64,000 nucleotides of DNA from Monarcha castaneiventris obscurior (taxonomy: Eukaryota; Chordata; Aves; Passeriformes; Monarchidae), in assembly GCA_026261815.1 (NCBI GenBank), contig JAMPIT010000188.1:415811-479810 (forward strand), read 5' to 3'. Below are positions 24,901 through 38,415 of this stretch, in pieces; within the stretch, counting starts at the first letter, position 1, and each line of letters starts with the position of its first letter. The notes beneath the pieces were generated by a model. The model ran no database searches and was not told where the DNA came from. It saw only the letters and a program-made list of their open reading frames with translations. The position numbers and the translations under genes were made by a program.

Positions 24901-27820
24901 TCACAAGTTGTCTGATGAAGGTAAAGAGGCACCTTGCACTGTATTGTGTCGCATTCCAGAGGTCTGGTTGTGGCATTGTGTTCCTTTTGGACATACCTTG
25001 AACGCATATGAAAGGCAAAGGATGATGCAATAAAAACAAATTTCTTGAAGGAATCATAAGTGAAAGTATGAATATTCATAAAAGACAAAGAGAGAAGCCA
25101 TGGTAGTTTCTTCCACAAGTTTTCATTTGAAGAAGATAAACCTGGAGACCAGCAATACCTGAAACTATATCTGCAACAGCTACAAGTGAGAGATGCAGGA
25201 TTTAAATTTTGGATGTAAATAACATGCTGATCTTAGAAATTAATGTTAGGATGTCAGGATGTATCCTTGTCACAATTAAGTGTTACACCAGAGATGGGTC
25301 ACAAGAACACAAATGTTTTTGCTTTATAATGAATTACACCACATAGTATTTGAGTTTTGCTCAGTGCCTACACTGTCACACTCAAAATGTGTTTTGGGTT
25401 GGGACAATCTGGTTTGATGCTGACATTTCAAATCCTGAAGTTTTGTTTACATGTGAAAACAAGAAAGTGAAAAGAGGATAGACTATTTTAAATAGTACAG
25501 ATGGTTAAAATTACATAAAGATCAGGTTTTTGGTTTTTTGCTCGTCACTTTATATTGCTATCGTACTGTTTAAAAAAATGGTCCTGAACTTGAGGGAGGG
25601 GAAATACTTCTTGAAACAGTATGTATAAACTCCATTCAGTATCACGTACAAGTAGTGCATCACAGTCTGTTCAAATAATCTTAGGGCTCTGAAATTTCTT
25701 ATACTTTTAAGTTTGAAGGCTGGAACACTGCTCTTCACTGCTTTGTGTCACCTGTAATGTCACATTTTTCAGGAGATTAAGTGAGGTAAATGCCAGTGGC
25801 TAGGTTTTTATTATATGCAATGAAATAGTAGCCATTGTGTGTCAAGAAATACCATTTTGTATTGCAAGAAGAGCAGCAAAACTCTGGATACTACCCTCAA
25901 ATATACTGCTTTTATAGACTTGCTGATGCTTAATTTTACTCTAGTAGGGGAGAAAAAAACCAGTTTCTCATCTAGTCTACATTTCTGTTAACTGTCAGTT
26001 TATATGAACCAGCATTTTTTTCTTTCCTCATTTACTCAGGATACATGACTCGAACCCTGAAAAAGCAAATATATTCCAGGTGGAGCACCTGGAATGTCTG
26101 AAGAATTATCAGAGTTGAAAAGCTGTGTCCCCCCCAGTTAGTCACTTAAGTCCATATCTCCATGTAAATGTCATCATAGTTGCCTGGAAGAGAAGGCTGT
26201 AGATGACTTGGAAGAGTGTTCAAATGCAAAAGGATTAATTCTAGGCAGAATGCTGGTGTCTATCTGCTTAATTTCACTATTCAAACAGTTTTGTCTGAAT
26301 ACTGTTTTGTCTGTGCCTTCATGTTTGTTCTATTCTTAAGTCCCCAAATAGCAATAACTGTGTTCCTGACAGGACTTATTAAAATGGTAATGGTACAATG
26401 GTAAAATATTCAGACATTGATAGTTATTGTTCCAATATACATTATACAGTTATAACTGTTTCCTATAATCAAGTCTTAAATATTGAAAAAGAAAATTAAT
26501 GCTTGTGGTTTTAAAAGTAATGTAAGCAGTTTTAGGAGTAGAAACTCAAAACCTAAATTGTAGGGAAATTACAGTGGTCCAATACTGAAAAAGCTCCAAA
26601 ATTGTTTTGACTTTGATTTTTCTTACAGGCTGACAAGCTGTAGCATTTATCTGACAATAAGAAATGAAGACAGTGATTGCAAGATACATAAAAATAGGTC
26701 CGGCCTGAATTGGTGCCTCATATATTTGTGTTTGCACTGTCAGATGCACCTGTACCAAGCTTTGTGCCATTTAAAAATATTTATGTATTTTAAAGTAAAC
26801 TGCAATGCATATTAGCTCATTTTTCTCAACACTTTGTTGGCTGTGTAGGCTGCTGCCAGTGTTCTCTCATTTGTCAGTGCCGGGGTACAGGGCCTGTGTA
26901 CAGCACTGAGGGTGAACCACAAGGATGCTTTTATTTTCAATGATCTCACACAGGCCTGCTAAACTTTAATAATGTTACAAATAATTTTTACAGAATTACA
27001 GAAACACCTTCAGCGGCTGAGAATCTTTGCACAGTAGCCTTAATAAACAGAGTATGTACCATACAAAAACTCTACAAAATCTGTGCTTAAGCTATTAAGC
27101 ATGAAATGCAGATGTTTGCTGAAGTCCTTGCACCTTTGCAATGCTGTTTATATGTGAAGGGTGCAAGGACCCACTCAAGAACTTTATTTTCTTTGCCTAA
27201 AACCGTAAGCCTATTGTTTACAAACATTTACAGAAAAGGCTGTACCATATGCGGTTTTTCTTAGTTACATAATGCAAGCTCCTAGCTTTTCTTTTTTGCA
27301 AGATTTTTTCTTTTTTTCCTTGGAGGAAGAATCACTACTGTACTGAATTCAGATCCTTGGTATTCTGCTGGCTGGTATCTGTCCTCTGTAATTTACTACA
27401 AAGTGAAGTTTAGAACTCTGAATAGATCTATTTGCCTGTCCTTTTTCCTCTGAAGTTGCAGGTCATGCTAAAACAACAGCTGGAACTTTCTGCCGAAGTG
27501 TTTGTGTAGAATGACAATGGAAAGTATTTTTTTCACTTCTAAATTTACAATGAAAACAATCGTGTGTACTATATTGTATGTATCTATATTATTTATATAC
27601 AGTCATCGCTACACGGAACTAATTGTACAGAGAATAAAGCCACTGCGAGTGCTTGAGCCTGCCCTGCTGAGCAGTTGGTGACAAGTATCTGGTGCATTTC
27701 CATATGGAAAAATCGTTTGTCCTGCACAAACAGCACGTAAGGATTGGGTATCCGAAGGCTAAATAAAGTAAAGCCTAGACAACAGTACAAAAGTCAGGCG
27801 CTTCTAAATCCCGCTCCCCG
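21990..27820. other. Gene-poor stretch between MAPK15 and THUMPD2
   Basis: About 5.8 kb of AT-rich DNA with no recognised exons and almost no CR1. A short hairpin occurs at 27130-27176. A 65-codon minus-strand open frame lies at 27593-27790, but no homologue is recognised. Confidence 0.55.
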
Positions 27821-28740
27821 CGCCCGGAGCTGCCGGGGCGCCGCCCCGAGGCGGTCCCGCCGCGCAGGCCCGGCCTCCTCAAGATGTCGGAGCTCGGGCG
27901 GTTCTTCTGCACGGCGGGCCGCGGGCTGGAGCCCTTCCTGGCGCGGGAGGTGCGAGCGCGGCTCGGCGCCACGGAGGTGAGCGGGGAGCCGAGGCCGGGG
28001 CGCACCCGGGCTGCCCGGCCCGGTCCGGTCCGGCTCAGCTCAGCTCAGCTCAGCCGGGAGTGCGGCCGCGTGCGCTGCGCGCCCTGGAGCCCGGTGACCG
28101 CAGCCGGGGCTGTGCCGTCCCCGGCACCGGGCACCGCGGGGCTGGGCTCGGCCAGGGCTGTGCCGCCCCCGGCGGGGGGGGGGGCTCGCCGGGGCTGTGC
28201 CGCCCGGCACCGGGCACCGCGGGGCTGGGCTCGGCCGGGGCTGTGCCGCACCGGGCACTGCGCGGCTGGGCTCGGCCGGGGCTGTGCCGCCCCCGGCTCG
28301 GGGCACTGCGGGGCTGGGCTCGGCCGGGGCTGTGCCGCGGCACCGCGGGGCTGGGCTCGGCCGGGCTGTGCCGCCCCAGGCTCGGGACACCGCGGGGCTG
28401 GGCTCGGCCGGGGCTGTGCCGCCCCCGGCTCGGGGCACCGCGGGACCGGGCGCGGCCGGGGTCGAAGGGGCCTCGGCGCTGCGGGCGCGGGGCTCCGCCA
28501 CCCGCGGGGAGCTGGGGCTGCGGGGCTCGCCCGGAGCCGCCCTGCCGGCTCCGACCCGCGCTCTCCCCGGAGGTGGACTGCGTCGTGGGAAAAGTGTTCT
28601 TCAGGGCGGCGGCGGGGCCGGGCGAGCTGAGGAAGCTGCGGTCGGGGGAGCGTCTGTTCCTGCTGCTGAAGAAGCACGGCCCGCTGCCGGTGTCCGGGAG
28701 CAAAGGTACGGCTCGGGCACGGGCTGCGCGGGCTCGGGAG
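27820..28740 (+). promoter_or_regulatory. THUMPD2 CpG island (promoter, exon 1, intron 1, exon 2)
   Basis: Sharp rise in GC and CpG from 27815, covering the THUMPD2 start codon, the whole short first intron and exon 2. No TATA box is seen. The intron portion is largely a GC-rich tandem repeat (listed separately). Confidence 0.75.
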
Positions 28741-31700
28741 GCCTCGGTTTGAGTCCTGGGCATAAAATTCGAGGTGTTTATTTTTTTTACTAGTGGCTGT
28801 AGTTCTAATTGACGGTAATCGATTCTGAAGTGTCTTTCACGCAGATGTGTTTTAAACATTTTTTTTAATCCAAAAAGGGCTTTTAAATTGTCTTCAATAG
28901 CTACCTTCCAGCCTGTATTCTGCCAGCACTGAATGTATGTCTCACTTTGAGACTCTCTCCTCCTGCCTGGTCCCAAAAACCAGAAGAACCAACACCCCAC
29001 CCGAAAACCAAAGTTCGGTGCTGGATCTGTTGTGTTTATTTTAACAAGGAATCATATTTTCTGTTAAGCAAAGTGAATCCCGACCTATATCCTGTGTCAA
29101 TTGACTGTTAAGTACACAGCTTCCTTCTAAGTCTTAGCTACTTGGGTCATTCTCTCTGTTAGCATTGGAATGAGAATTTCAAGTTAGATGGATTGATACC
29201 TGCCTGCTGGTGGGTTTTTATTTGGGAGATTACCTTCAGCTTTGAGGATCAAATTTGATCATAATTCTAAAATTTTAAGTGATAACTAGAAAGACTGTTG
29301 CATTTTTTTTTTGACCAGCTTTGAGGTATTTAGGTGAATTGGCCTCTCTGTTCCTCTTGCCTCTCTTGTAGCTAGGTTAGGACTGCCTACATGTGTGTGT
29401 GTTGCAGGATTGAAGGCAGTGATGAATGGTAAGCAGAAATCTTCCTTCTGAAAGAATAAACTTGGTTTTGCCTGAGATGACTCAAAGTAATTCATGTTTG
29501 TGTCTGTCTTTCAATCCTGGAACGTGTTCTTCATCTCTTAATTGTGGGCTGAGTGCTTCCTGGGGAGGATGGCATGGTAGGCTGGTCCTCTGTCCCTGGG
29601 AATGACTCTCACAGGTGGTCTGGTTTACTAGAGCTGCTCAGTTCTTGTGCAGAATTCAACCCTTGCTTGATTTAATCTTCGTTGTGCAGAGCTGGTAATC
29701 AGAGGGATGCCTGTGTGTCTTCTGGTGGGTATGTGGGTGCTGAGAGCTCAGCTGTGCCTGTGCTGTCAGCCGCTGGTTTCTGGATTCACACATTAATGAA
29801 ATCTGAACACAGTCCCTGTTAACAGCTGTTCTCAATCGAGAGGGAAATGAAATGCCAAGTCTGAAGTACTTAACCCCAAACTGCTTTTTTCTTCCAGGGA
29901 AAATGCTGCATGAGATTAAAAACCTTGTCATCGAGGAGCCAAAATACTGGCTGGATATTATTTCTGTTTGGAGAAAGCTTCGTGGACACGAGGGGAAAAG
30001 AGATGATGTCTCTCAAGAAAACACATTGGCTCTGAAGAGAAAGTCAGAAGAAGAGACAGATACTGCAAGTAAAAGGCAGAAAACAGAACAAGTGAGAGCA
30101 GTTGTGTCTGAGAAGTGTCAGGTGGAAGCTGGAGAGAGGTGTGAGAGCAAGACTTCCTCAGAATTCCCTTCCAAAGGCAGTGAAGAGAATCCTACTGCAA
30201 ATGAGAAGCTTAGCTTCAGTTTCAGAGTGTCTTGTCGTTGCAGTGGAGCAATTGCCAAAATACTTACTTCACAGGTATGCTGAAGTATCTGTGTTTTAAA
30301 AGAATTTATCAAAGGTGAACGAAGATGTGTTGTTTGTCATTTCAGTTGTGTTGTGTTCTGGAATAATAAACTGATGCAAGCTTTCTCTGTATTTTCTCAA
30401 AAAGCCCTTAACCTTCATTCACCTTAAACAAGTGGAAATACAAATGCTGTTTTTAATTTCTGTTCACTATGACCCTTAATGTTTTTCAAATCAGTACTTT
30501 TTATTGAGGATAAGCAAAGGTAAGAGTTTGAGGTTTCTGGGCCTGTGGAGGCTAAGGAATGATCAGATGAGTTTACAGCTACTTAAAGGGCCATTGCAAG
30601 GACCATGGAGCCAGACTCTTCTCAGTTGTGGCAGGCAGTCTAGAGAAGAAGGGGTAAAAGCCAGAACTTGCAGCTTCAGTTGCCTCTGGTTGGGTATTGG
30701 GGAGAACTTGTTCTTCAGGACCACAGCCCTGGGATGAGTCTTGAGAGAAGTGGAGCTTGGTTCTTGAAAAAGAATGGTGGCATACAGACCTCCAGGGGTC
30801 TGTATCCAGCCATCTTCCCATCTGTGTAGGTTTCTCTTGAAGGTAACAGTAGTTTAGATTTTTTTCCCTACTAAAGCTAGTACCTTGGTGAGGTGGGTCA
30901 CATGAGCCTCTACAAGAATGTTTGCCTAAATTTGTGCTGTGTTTGAACTTATACTCAGAAGGTAATCAGAGCTTTCTAGATGTAATGAAAGCATGAAAAC
31001 TGTGAGTTTTAGTTGTGCGTTCACAGGTTTTCTGTTGGGTAATCTGCTTTAGAGCCATTGGAAGTATTTTGTGCGTGTGATTAAGAATTCCAAAATGGCG
31101 GCAGTCACAGAATATTCTGAGTTGGAAGGGACCCACAAGGATCAAGGCCAACTCAAGTGAATATTTTGTTGTGACTTGGTCAGGACTTGAACTTTAGCCT
31201 CTCTTGTTCCAGTTGAGTGTTGGTTGTTTGCCGTGTGGTGTGTTGGCCTTGCCCCTTGCTCACCTGCTCTGCCCTGCTGTACTTCTTCGGGTGTGAATTG
31301 TGTGAGTTGTTCTCTTAGGCATAGATGCTTTCTTTTCCCAGGGATTTCTGAGGATTGTGCATCCAAGGCTGTGACCTGCAGTTTTCTGAATTCTGGGGGT
31401 TTTTATTGCCTGTGACTGTTCTTCCCCCTTGCAGGAGATCGGAAGAGCCATTGGCGTAGCACTTGTGAAGCAGTGCGGGTGGCGTGCTGATCTGCGGGAC
31501 CCTGACGTAGAGGTAGTGGTGCTCGTCTGCCTGTTGATGCTTCCAGAATCACCCCTTACATTTTCTGTTTTGTTCTCTGCTCCCTTTGCACATGGGAGCA
31601 TGGCCTCTCCCTGTTGGTCTTTCTGCTGCTGAATTTAACTGAAATCAGCTGGTAGCGTTGAGCAAAGGGTCTCTGTGGCCCCTGTGTGTGTGTGCTTTCC

Positions 31701-34700
31701 AGAGCTCTGGAATAAACACCAGCCTGGCCACATGGGCCTGCATGGAAGGGGAAGGATCCATAGAGGAGGTGTTTCAGGATCCAGCACCCTTACAGGCTGC
31801 TGGACTCTGACTGTGTGAAGATGAAAATCAGCTGAGCCACGGGGCATCTGTAGCCTCTGTAGGGGAAAGTGAGCAAGCAGCCAAGGGTGTGTTCTCAAGG
31901 AGCTAGACTTGAGAATGCCGTTTGTGGAAGAGCCTCCCCCTGGGCCTTGTCTGTGACAAACAGCTTGCTTAGTGCACCCTTGATGGTGCAGGCTGCCTGG
32001 AGACCTTCAAAATTACTCCTTGCTCTTGACAAGCTCTTTCTCCATCCCTGCGCTTGGCCTGTGGAAGCTGCTCTCAGTACTGATGCTGTAGAAACTCATT
32101 GAGTTCATTTACTGGCACTGGTTTTCCCACTGAGCATCATGTTTCTGGAGGATCATATGGGCTCCTGTTCTTGCTCAGATTTTTGCTCTGAAACTGTTCG
32201 GGTGCTGAGGACTGGGATTTTTCAACAGCATCATGTTTCCCTTTGTGCTTTCTGGGGACAGGGTTTACAGTCATGCAAGACCTCCTGGGGAGCTCAGTCT
32301 TCTTTTGGGATGCTCTCTATGGGACAGCAGAACAGTTTCTTTTAGCTGCCTACATTTCTGGAAGGATTACTTATGCCTAACTTCTATCTGAATTGCCCCT
32401 TAGTGGCACTAGTGTGGGTAATGGTGGCTTTTGGTAGGTTGGTTGGTTTGTTTGTTTTGGTTTGTTTGGGCTTTTTTTTTTTTTGGTTGGTTGTTTTTTT
32501 CTTTTTTATATATTTATTTTGTTGCTCGTATACAGTGAATAATATTCTCCCACTTGTAGTAAATGGATTTGTAACTAAAAATTCCCATGCTGTGTTAAGG
32601 AAAAATAGTCCCCCTTATAAATTCAAGTGCTTGCTGATGGATTCCTGGCTGACAAAATCCCCTTCAGCTTGCTTAAGGATTAAATCATCTTTAAAGTGGC
32701 ATTCAGATTATCTAGTGGGATGTCTTCCAATTAATTGTTATTGTTTATAGTATGCATTTTTGTTCTTAAAAACTAAGATCAGAAGTTTGTAGAAGCATCT
32801 GTGTCTGGTTTAAATGAGTTAAAGCTATTGTTGTGTCAGTTTGAGACTTTAAAATGTTAGGGGTTTTTTCCTCTTTTAGATCTTTGTACATCTTAATGAC
32901 ATTCACGCTGTGGTGGGGATTCCTCTTTTCAGGTAAGCATTTTCCCCACCAGGTTTGTCTTGGCAGTATCAGAACAGGCAAGATTTGTAAATCTCGCTGT
33001 CCACCATGAGTATTTATCTTTTGGTTTGATAATCACTGGTTGTCAAATTAGTCTTATGATCTTCCTGGATCTTAAATGAGTACACAGGCCAGACTTTGCA
33101 GTGAGTTATGGTTAAAAGCAGACTTTTCTGTCTCTCAGTAGATCTGTCCAGTTCATTTGTTCTTTGACATTACATGGCTTTTTCTGAGTGGTTCTGCTGT
33201 TGTTTTAGGTGTTTTTTCTGGTTTTGTTTTTGGTTTTTTTTGCTGTCTGCAGGCTTCCATTGGCAAACAGAGAGTATATCAGAACAGCAGGACTGCGGTC
33301 AACAGTCGCATGGGCCATGGCATCTCTGGCTGAAATCAGTGTCAGTGAACGTTCCTTGCAAAGATATGGAGTCCTGAATGAAGGGGAGGGGGGTGCTGCT
33401 CATCGGGGCTGGAGCTGGACACTTTGGAGGGGTGTGATGATTTTAATGCCCCATTCTCTAATGCATGTGGACTGGGTCTGCCGTATCTGCGATGAGAATG
33501 TGCTGTCACCTGCTGTTCAGCCAGGTGTCTGCTGTAATTCCAGGACCTTCTCAACAGGGCTGTTAATCCTTGTAGAGACATGTCTAAGTGGCAAGATTTT
33601 CTTCACGGTCCAGTGACAGTGAGAAAATGAAACCTTGTTTGGTGTTGTTTTCCAGGGAAATGTGATCTCTTTTCACAGATTAATTTGGTACCACTATCTG
33701 TCTGCAGTCCACTTGTAATATTTCCTCCTGAATGTCCCCTCAGGGCTGTCTGTAATGAAGTTATTGATGCTTTTTACTATATTCCCTTACAGGCGAGTTT
33801 TGTCTGGGGTTACCAGGGATTATTGTTAACCTGCACTGGATTCAGTGGGATTATGCACATCCCCCTGTAAGCTTTGTCCTGGGTAAGGAGTCTGTCTTGC
33901 TTGGGATGCAATAATGCCTCTGTTTTTTTAGGCTGGTGCCCTTGTGCTGGATCCCATGTGTGGGCTAGGAACGATACTGCTGGAGGCTGCCAAAGAGTGG
34001 CCCGTAAGTATCCCAGTCACAATTGGCTGGATCTTTGCAGGGAAACTGGTAGTTGTGATACAAGGTTTTCTCTGAGCCAGTTAGGCCAAAGTCCATTGCT
34101 GGAAAGGTGAAACCAAACATGATCTTTCTAGGCAGCTGCTAGAAGTGTTTTAATACAAATGTTCCTCCAAATGAGTGTGTCCTACAGGCTGGTGCAGCTA
34201 TTGATTCACACTGCAGGGTTTGTGTGAGGCAGCCATGGACTTGTAAAGCTTCCTGGGCTTATCCCGGGATTGGAGGAGTCCGTGTGATGGCACAGTCGAC
34301 AGCATTAGAGGCACTGTGGCTGGCTGTAGCTAGCTGAAGTCGTGCTGTTAGGACATGCCCTTGATAGTTCTGTAATTTCAAGTGTCTTGAGCAGACCAGA
34401 ACATTAAAGGAGTGAAGATAGCACACGCTTCCTCCATTGCTCCATCCTCTGGACTGTGAATTGCTCTGTGTAACAATAGTAGATATCCCAGAAAGGGGGT
34501 TGTCTTGCAGGAGCTGTGCAACAAAGCATTTCTGAGAAGGGTTTGTAAAATAAATAACCTGAGTGTTAACAAAATTACTTTTCTCTTTCTCTCTTAACAG
34601 GAAGCCTGTTACTGGGGTGCTGATATAAGTGATTCACAGCTAGAGGGTGCAGATGGGAATATTAGAACTGCAGGCTTAATGGATAAGATTGAATTGCTTA

Positions 34701-37700
34701 AAGCTTCTGTGAAAGGTATGTCTGTAGGCTTTCCAAGTGAATTTTTTTTGTGTTTCTGGGATTGTACAGGTAATGTAGGTTCTCTTGAGGTGATACATTG
34801 TAGAGCTAACTCACAACAAATAGGTGAGGGGTGACTCTGTAGTGCTAGTGCTAGTGAAGGGGTAATTATTGGTTCTTCCTGCTGCCTGCACCTGGGAACT
34901 TGGGTAAGAATGAAGTCAGCAGAAGACAATAAAAATTATAATTGTCCGGTGTGGACAGTAGTTGTCTCTCTTTATGGTAAATGTGTGAATACCACAAAAA
35001 GTATGTACCATGTGAGAGTTCTTTGTTTCTTAATGGAACACAGCCAGGACAAATCTAAATCAAATGCAGCCCCTAACTTAAATTTACCAGGTGAGTAATG
35101 GTGAGGACTCATTAAGCTAAGCTGAATTGTTCATATTTTGGAGTAGGAGTATTTTGAATGATGATGCCTTTCTCCTGTAAGAGGGAATCTGTTTGCTCTT
35201 AATTCACGAGCTAGTCTGTAGAGAAGATAATCATTTCATGGTCTTACTCTGGACCTCAAAGCCTGAGGCTAAACTATGCCTATATGAAATTCATGACTAG
35301 CAAGCTGGCTGCTTTTTCCTGTGCATGAGTGATGAAGTGTGCATATTTTTTTACCTTGCAGTATTTATTTCTTACTGGAATTGTAAGAAATACTATTTAT
35401 TTTTTTATAAAAATGTAGGTTTATTTCTAACTTAAAAGCTGTGTTTGACTTTGGTTTCTAGGATAATGGAAGGTACTTAGGTGTCAGGTTTTCTAAACTG
35501 AACAAGTAGTTGGTGTCTTCATCACTGGTCAAAAGCTGTTATTTCTGCATGTCTTGAGCAGGACTATAGGTGACATGTCCTTTCATTTGCAGATAAAATT
35601 GATACCCAGTTGTTGTGCTGCAAGTGTTGATCCAAGAATGGTCTGGGAAGCATCTCCAGCTAGTTCTAGAAAAGCTGGCGTAGAATCACAGCAGAGTTTA
35701 GGTGAGAAGGGACTGTTGGAGGTCTTCAGTCCTGTTGTCTGCTCAAGGCCTTGTCCAGTCAGTTTTGAGCACCCTGAGGGATGGAGGGATCTGTTGGATC
35801 TCAAGAAGGGTCTCAGACTGGCCTGGACAGCCTGACATGTGGCTGACCTTTATCATCACCGAGCGTAGTACTGCATCTTTGTCAGGAGAACTGACTGCTG
35901 CTGGGATGCAGAAACTCTAAGGAGACACTTCAAAGACACTAGCTCTGAGAGAATCCAAGTGATTCTGGCTGTAACCAGATTCTTGGGGGGAGAAAAGGGG
36001 GATGGAGAGGAATTTGTTGTGGTTCTGTGCCATTCATACGTGTGCACTTGAACATCTGCACTAAGTAAAGTGCTCACAAATGTATCTCTTCTTTTGTATA
36101 TTGCTAAGTTATTTTTATGTTTAAGATGTACTGTGTGTTGAGAAGCAACAGTTAATTTGGAACCATGTAGTGCCCTACTAGGGAGTCTTGCTGTGTATGG
36201 GCAGACATCATCAGGAGCAGGGAATCTGCAAACTAAACTATGCTGTCATGCCTTTGTCTCTTCCTAGTCTGCAGAGGGATGGTGGCTTCATGGTGTCGTT
36301 TGTGAGGGCAAGTGCAGAAGGAGCTGTGAATCTGGGTGCATAATCCAAAACTGGCAGACAATGTTGTAAGGGGAATGGGGGCATAACTGCTGTGCATTTT
36401 TCAGACAGTGAGACATAAAGACCTGCCTTTATTCTGCAGAATTGCCATTGCCTTCAGAAAGCTTTGACAGTGTTATTTCGGATATTCCGTTTGGGAAGAA
36501 GTTCAAGGTCACAAATGACGCCCAGTTCCTACCAGATATTCTCCAGGAGATGGAGAGGTACGTGTAGCCTTTGACACGCTTGGGGTTTGATGTAAGTGCC
36601 ACAATGTGTGTGATATAAGCATTCAGTCAGCTTCAGATTTGCTTTATTCCAAACGTTCTCCAGCTCTGTAGTCTGACCCTGTGCAGGCTGTGGAAATCTG
36701 TGCCCTTTACTTGTCCCTTGGAGACTGTTGTGTTGTGTTGTGTCTTGCAAGCTGTGAGTGCCGATGGCTGGCAAGGAATGATCTTGTGTGAGCCGTGCTC
36801 ACAAATACTCCTTACACGGCATGATGGTGAATTATTTCTGAGCCACACTCAAAAGTTTTCTTTACAGGGCAGAAAGGAGAAAGAGGAGAGGCCTGCCTGG
36901 ACAAAGTTAAAGCATGGCTAGGCAAATAAAGCTATAATCCCTTTTCATTTGAGGCCTGCTTGTATAAAATCACATATATAGTATAAAGGCTTTCCTTTTT
37001 GAGGTCACAGCCAAGCTTTAACCAGCCTGCCTTGACAGGAAGGATCTCAGACTAGAAAAAGTGGTACGCATTTTCCTTGCTATTCAGGAATATCTCACTG
37101 GCCACCTGGCTGGATTTTAGGTGTGTCCTTTCATCTCTCACCATGTCATTTCATGGCAGAGTTGAGCCAAACTAATAGGTGGGCTGCTTCTAACAATTCA
37201 GGCCTTCTTGCCCTCTACTTCTTGCCTGAAAACAAGCTCTTTCTCTAGAGCTGATCTTCCGTGGGTGATGATCTCACTCACCCAATGCAGGAATGTGGTG
37301 GGAAGGGGATAGAGAAGGTGGCATGGCTCCACAGAACAGTGTGGCAATCTTACTGTGCTTGTCTTCTGGGCTTACTTGCTCTATTGGTCCATCCTAAATA
37401 AAATATACCCTTGGGAAGGTGGAGATGAGGAAGGGACCATTACCATGAGAGCCCAGCCAGTAAAACTGTTCAAACTACTTGCTGTAAACTGAGTCAGGAT
37501 AGTATTTTTTTCTCCCTTTCAAGGCCAAGTGTAATGTTTGGACATAGACCTAGAAAAATTAATTGCAAACAATGGTTAATTTTCCTCTGTTTCCTGAGTT
37601 TGAAAGCCTTTAAGGATCAGTGGAACAGGGAAAGGACAGATGTTTTAGTTTCCAAAAGGAAGGGTCAGTTTCAGAATTACCCTGCTAATCTGAGAAGCCC

Positions 37701-38415
37701 TTGCTGCACTGGGAGGCTGTTCCTTTGCAATCTCCAAAAACCCCTAGGCTTGATGGTGCCTTCAATCCTTGAAAGAATACTAAGGGAGTAAAAAATGAGT
37801 CCCATCCTCCCTGGTAACCCGATAGAAAGAACTGCTAATGTCAGAAATGTTTGGGAGTCAGGACAAGGCCCAGTTCTCCCATTTAGGAAGAGGTAAGAAG
37901 ATACAGGATTTAAATTCCTTTTGGAGATGCAGCTTACTGAGTTGAGCCATGTCACACTCGGGTGTTTTATTAAATGCATCTGAAGTGTCGACAAGCAGTG
38001 TTGTGTTCTGCACAGGCAAAGGGATGCCAGAAAGGATCAACACCTAACCATTATTTTTCCTGTGGTTGCCAGAGTGCTTCGTGTTGGAGGGACTATTGTA
38101 TTGCTGCTGAGCCAGGATCTCTGTAAGCGCATGGATGGTTTGACCAAGTGTGCTGGAAGTGACTCTGCCGAGGCCACTGCTGATGGCGACAGCGAAGCAG
38201 CCCCTGCAGAAGCCCCGAGTGTCAATGGGAATTCTTCCTCCTTGGCACATGGTGTTGGAGAATCCTTTCTCAGCAGCAGACGTTTCGGGTCTCTGGTGCC
38301 AGATGGTGTCTATGCAGTTAGTCTTGGGAAGACGGATGCTTTCATATACAAATACAGGAAGGTGTCTGCTGCTGGGAGCTGGGAGCTGTCTGGCACTGTG
38401 CTGAAGGGAACTTGA
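27884..38415 (+). CDS. THUMPD2: THUMPD2, THUMP-domain RNA guanine-N2 methyltransferase, complete, 10 exons
   Basis: Exons at 27884-27976, 28573-28705, 29898-30274, 31435-31512, 32880-32932, 33253-33340, 33932-34003, 34601-34715, 36440-36557 and 38073-38415. Every junction keeps phase and the sum is 489 codons plus stop; the human protein is about 503. The N-terminus (RFFCTAGRGLEPF) and exons 2-5 form the THUMP region, with a basic acidic-flanked linker (KRKSEEE, KRQK) in exon 3. Exons 6-10 form the Rossmann methyltransferase: DPMCGLGT is the SAM-binding loop (exon 7), WGADISDSQ motif II (exon 8) and SDIPFG the catalytic motif IV (exon 9). Known function: with TRMT112, THUMPD2 places m2G in U6 snRNA. 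The last exon has a low-complexity Ala/Ser/Glu insert. Exon 6 ends at a GTCAGT donor. The motifs exclude THUMPD3. Confidence 0.95.
28105..28462 (+). repeat. GC-rich minisatellite in THUMPD2 intron 1
   Basis: About eight imperfect tandem units of 36-48 bp, each running GGGGCTGTGCCGC ... GGCTGGGCTCGGCC. Preceded by GCTCA repeats at about 28033-28053. The array fills most of the 596-bp first intron. Confidence 0.85.
31104..31155 (-). mobile_element. CR1 LINE terminal scrap
   Basis: Reverse: TCACAGAATATTCTGAGTTG then GAAGGGACCCACAAGGATC. In a THUMPD2 intron. Confidence 0.7.
35675..35830 (-). mobile_element. CR1 LINE 3' fragment, old
   Basis: Reverse, diverged: TAGAATCACAGCAGAGTTTA ... GAAGGGACTGTTGGAGGTC. 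In a THUMPD2 intron. Confidence 0.6.

Noticed and set aside
26880..26915. Small hairpin CAGTGCCGGGGTACAGGG / TGTGTACAGCACTG
   Set aside because: Only 6 plus 5 paired bases with a bulge; common by chance at this scale.
28050..29000. Minus-strand open frames of 153-316 codons across THUMPD2 intron 1
   Set aside because: Arg/Pro/Ala-rich reading of a GC minisatellite antisense to a clear gene.
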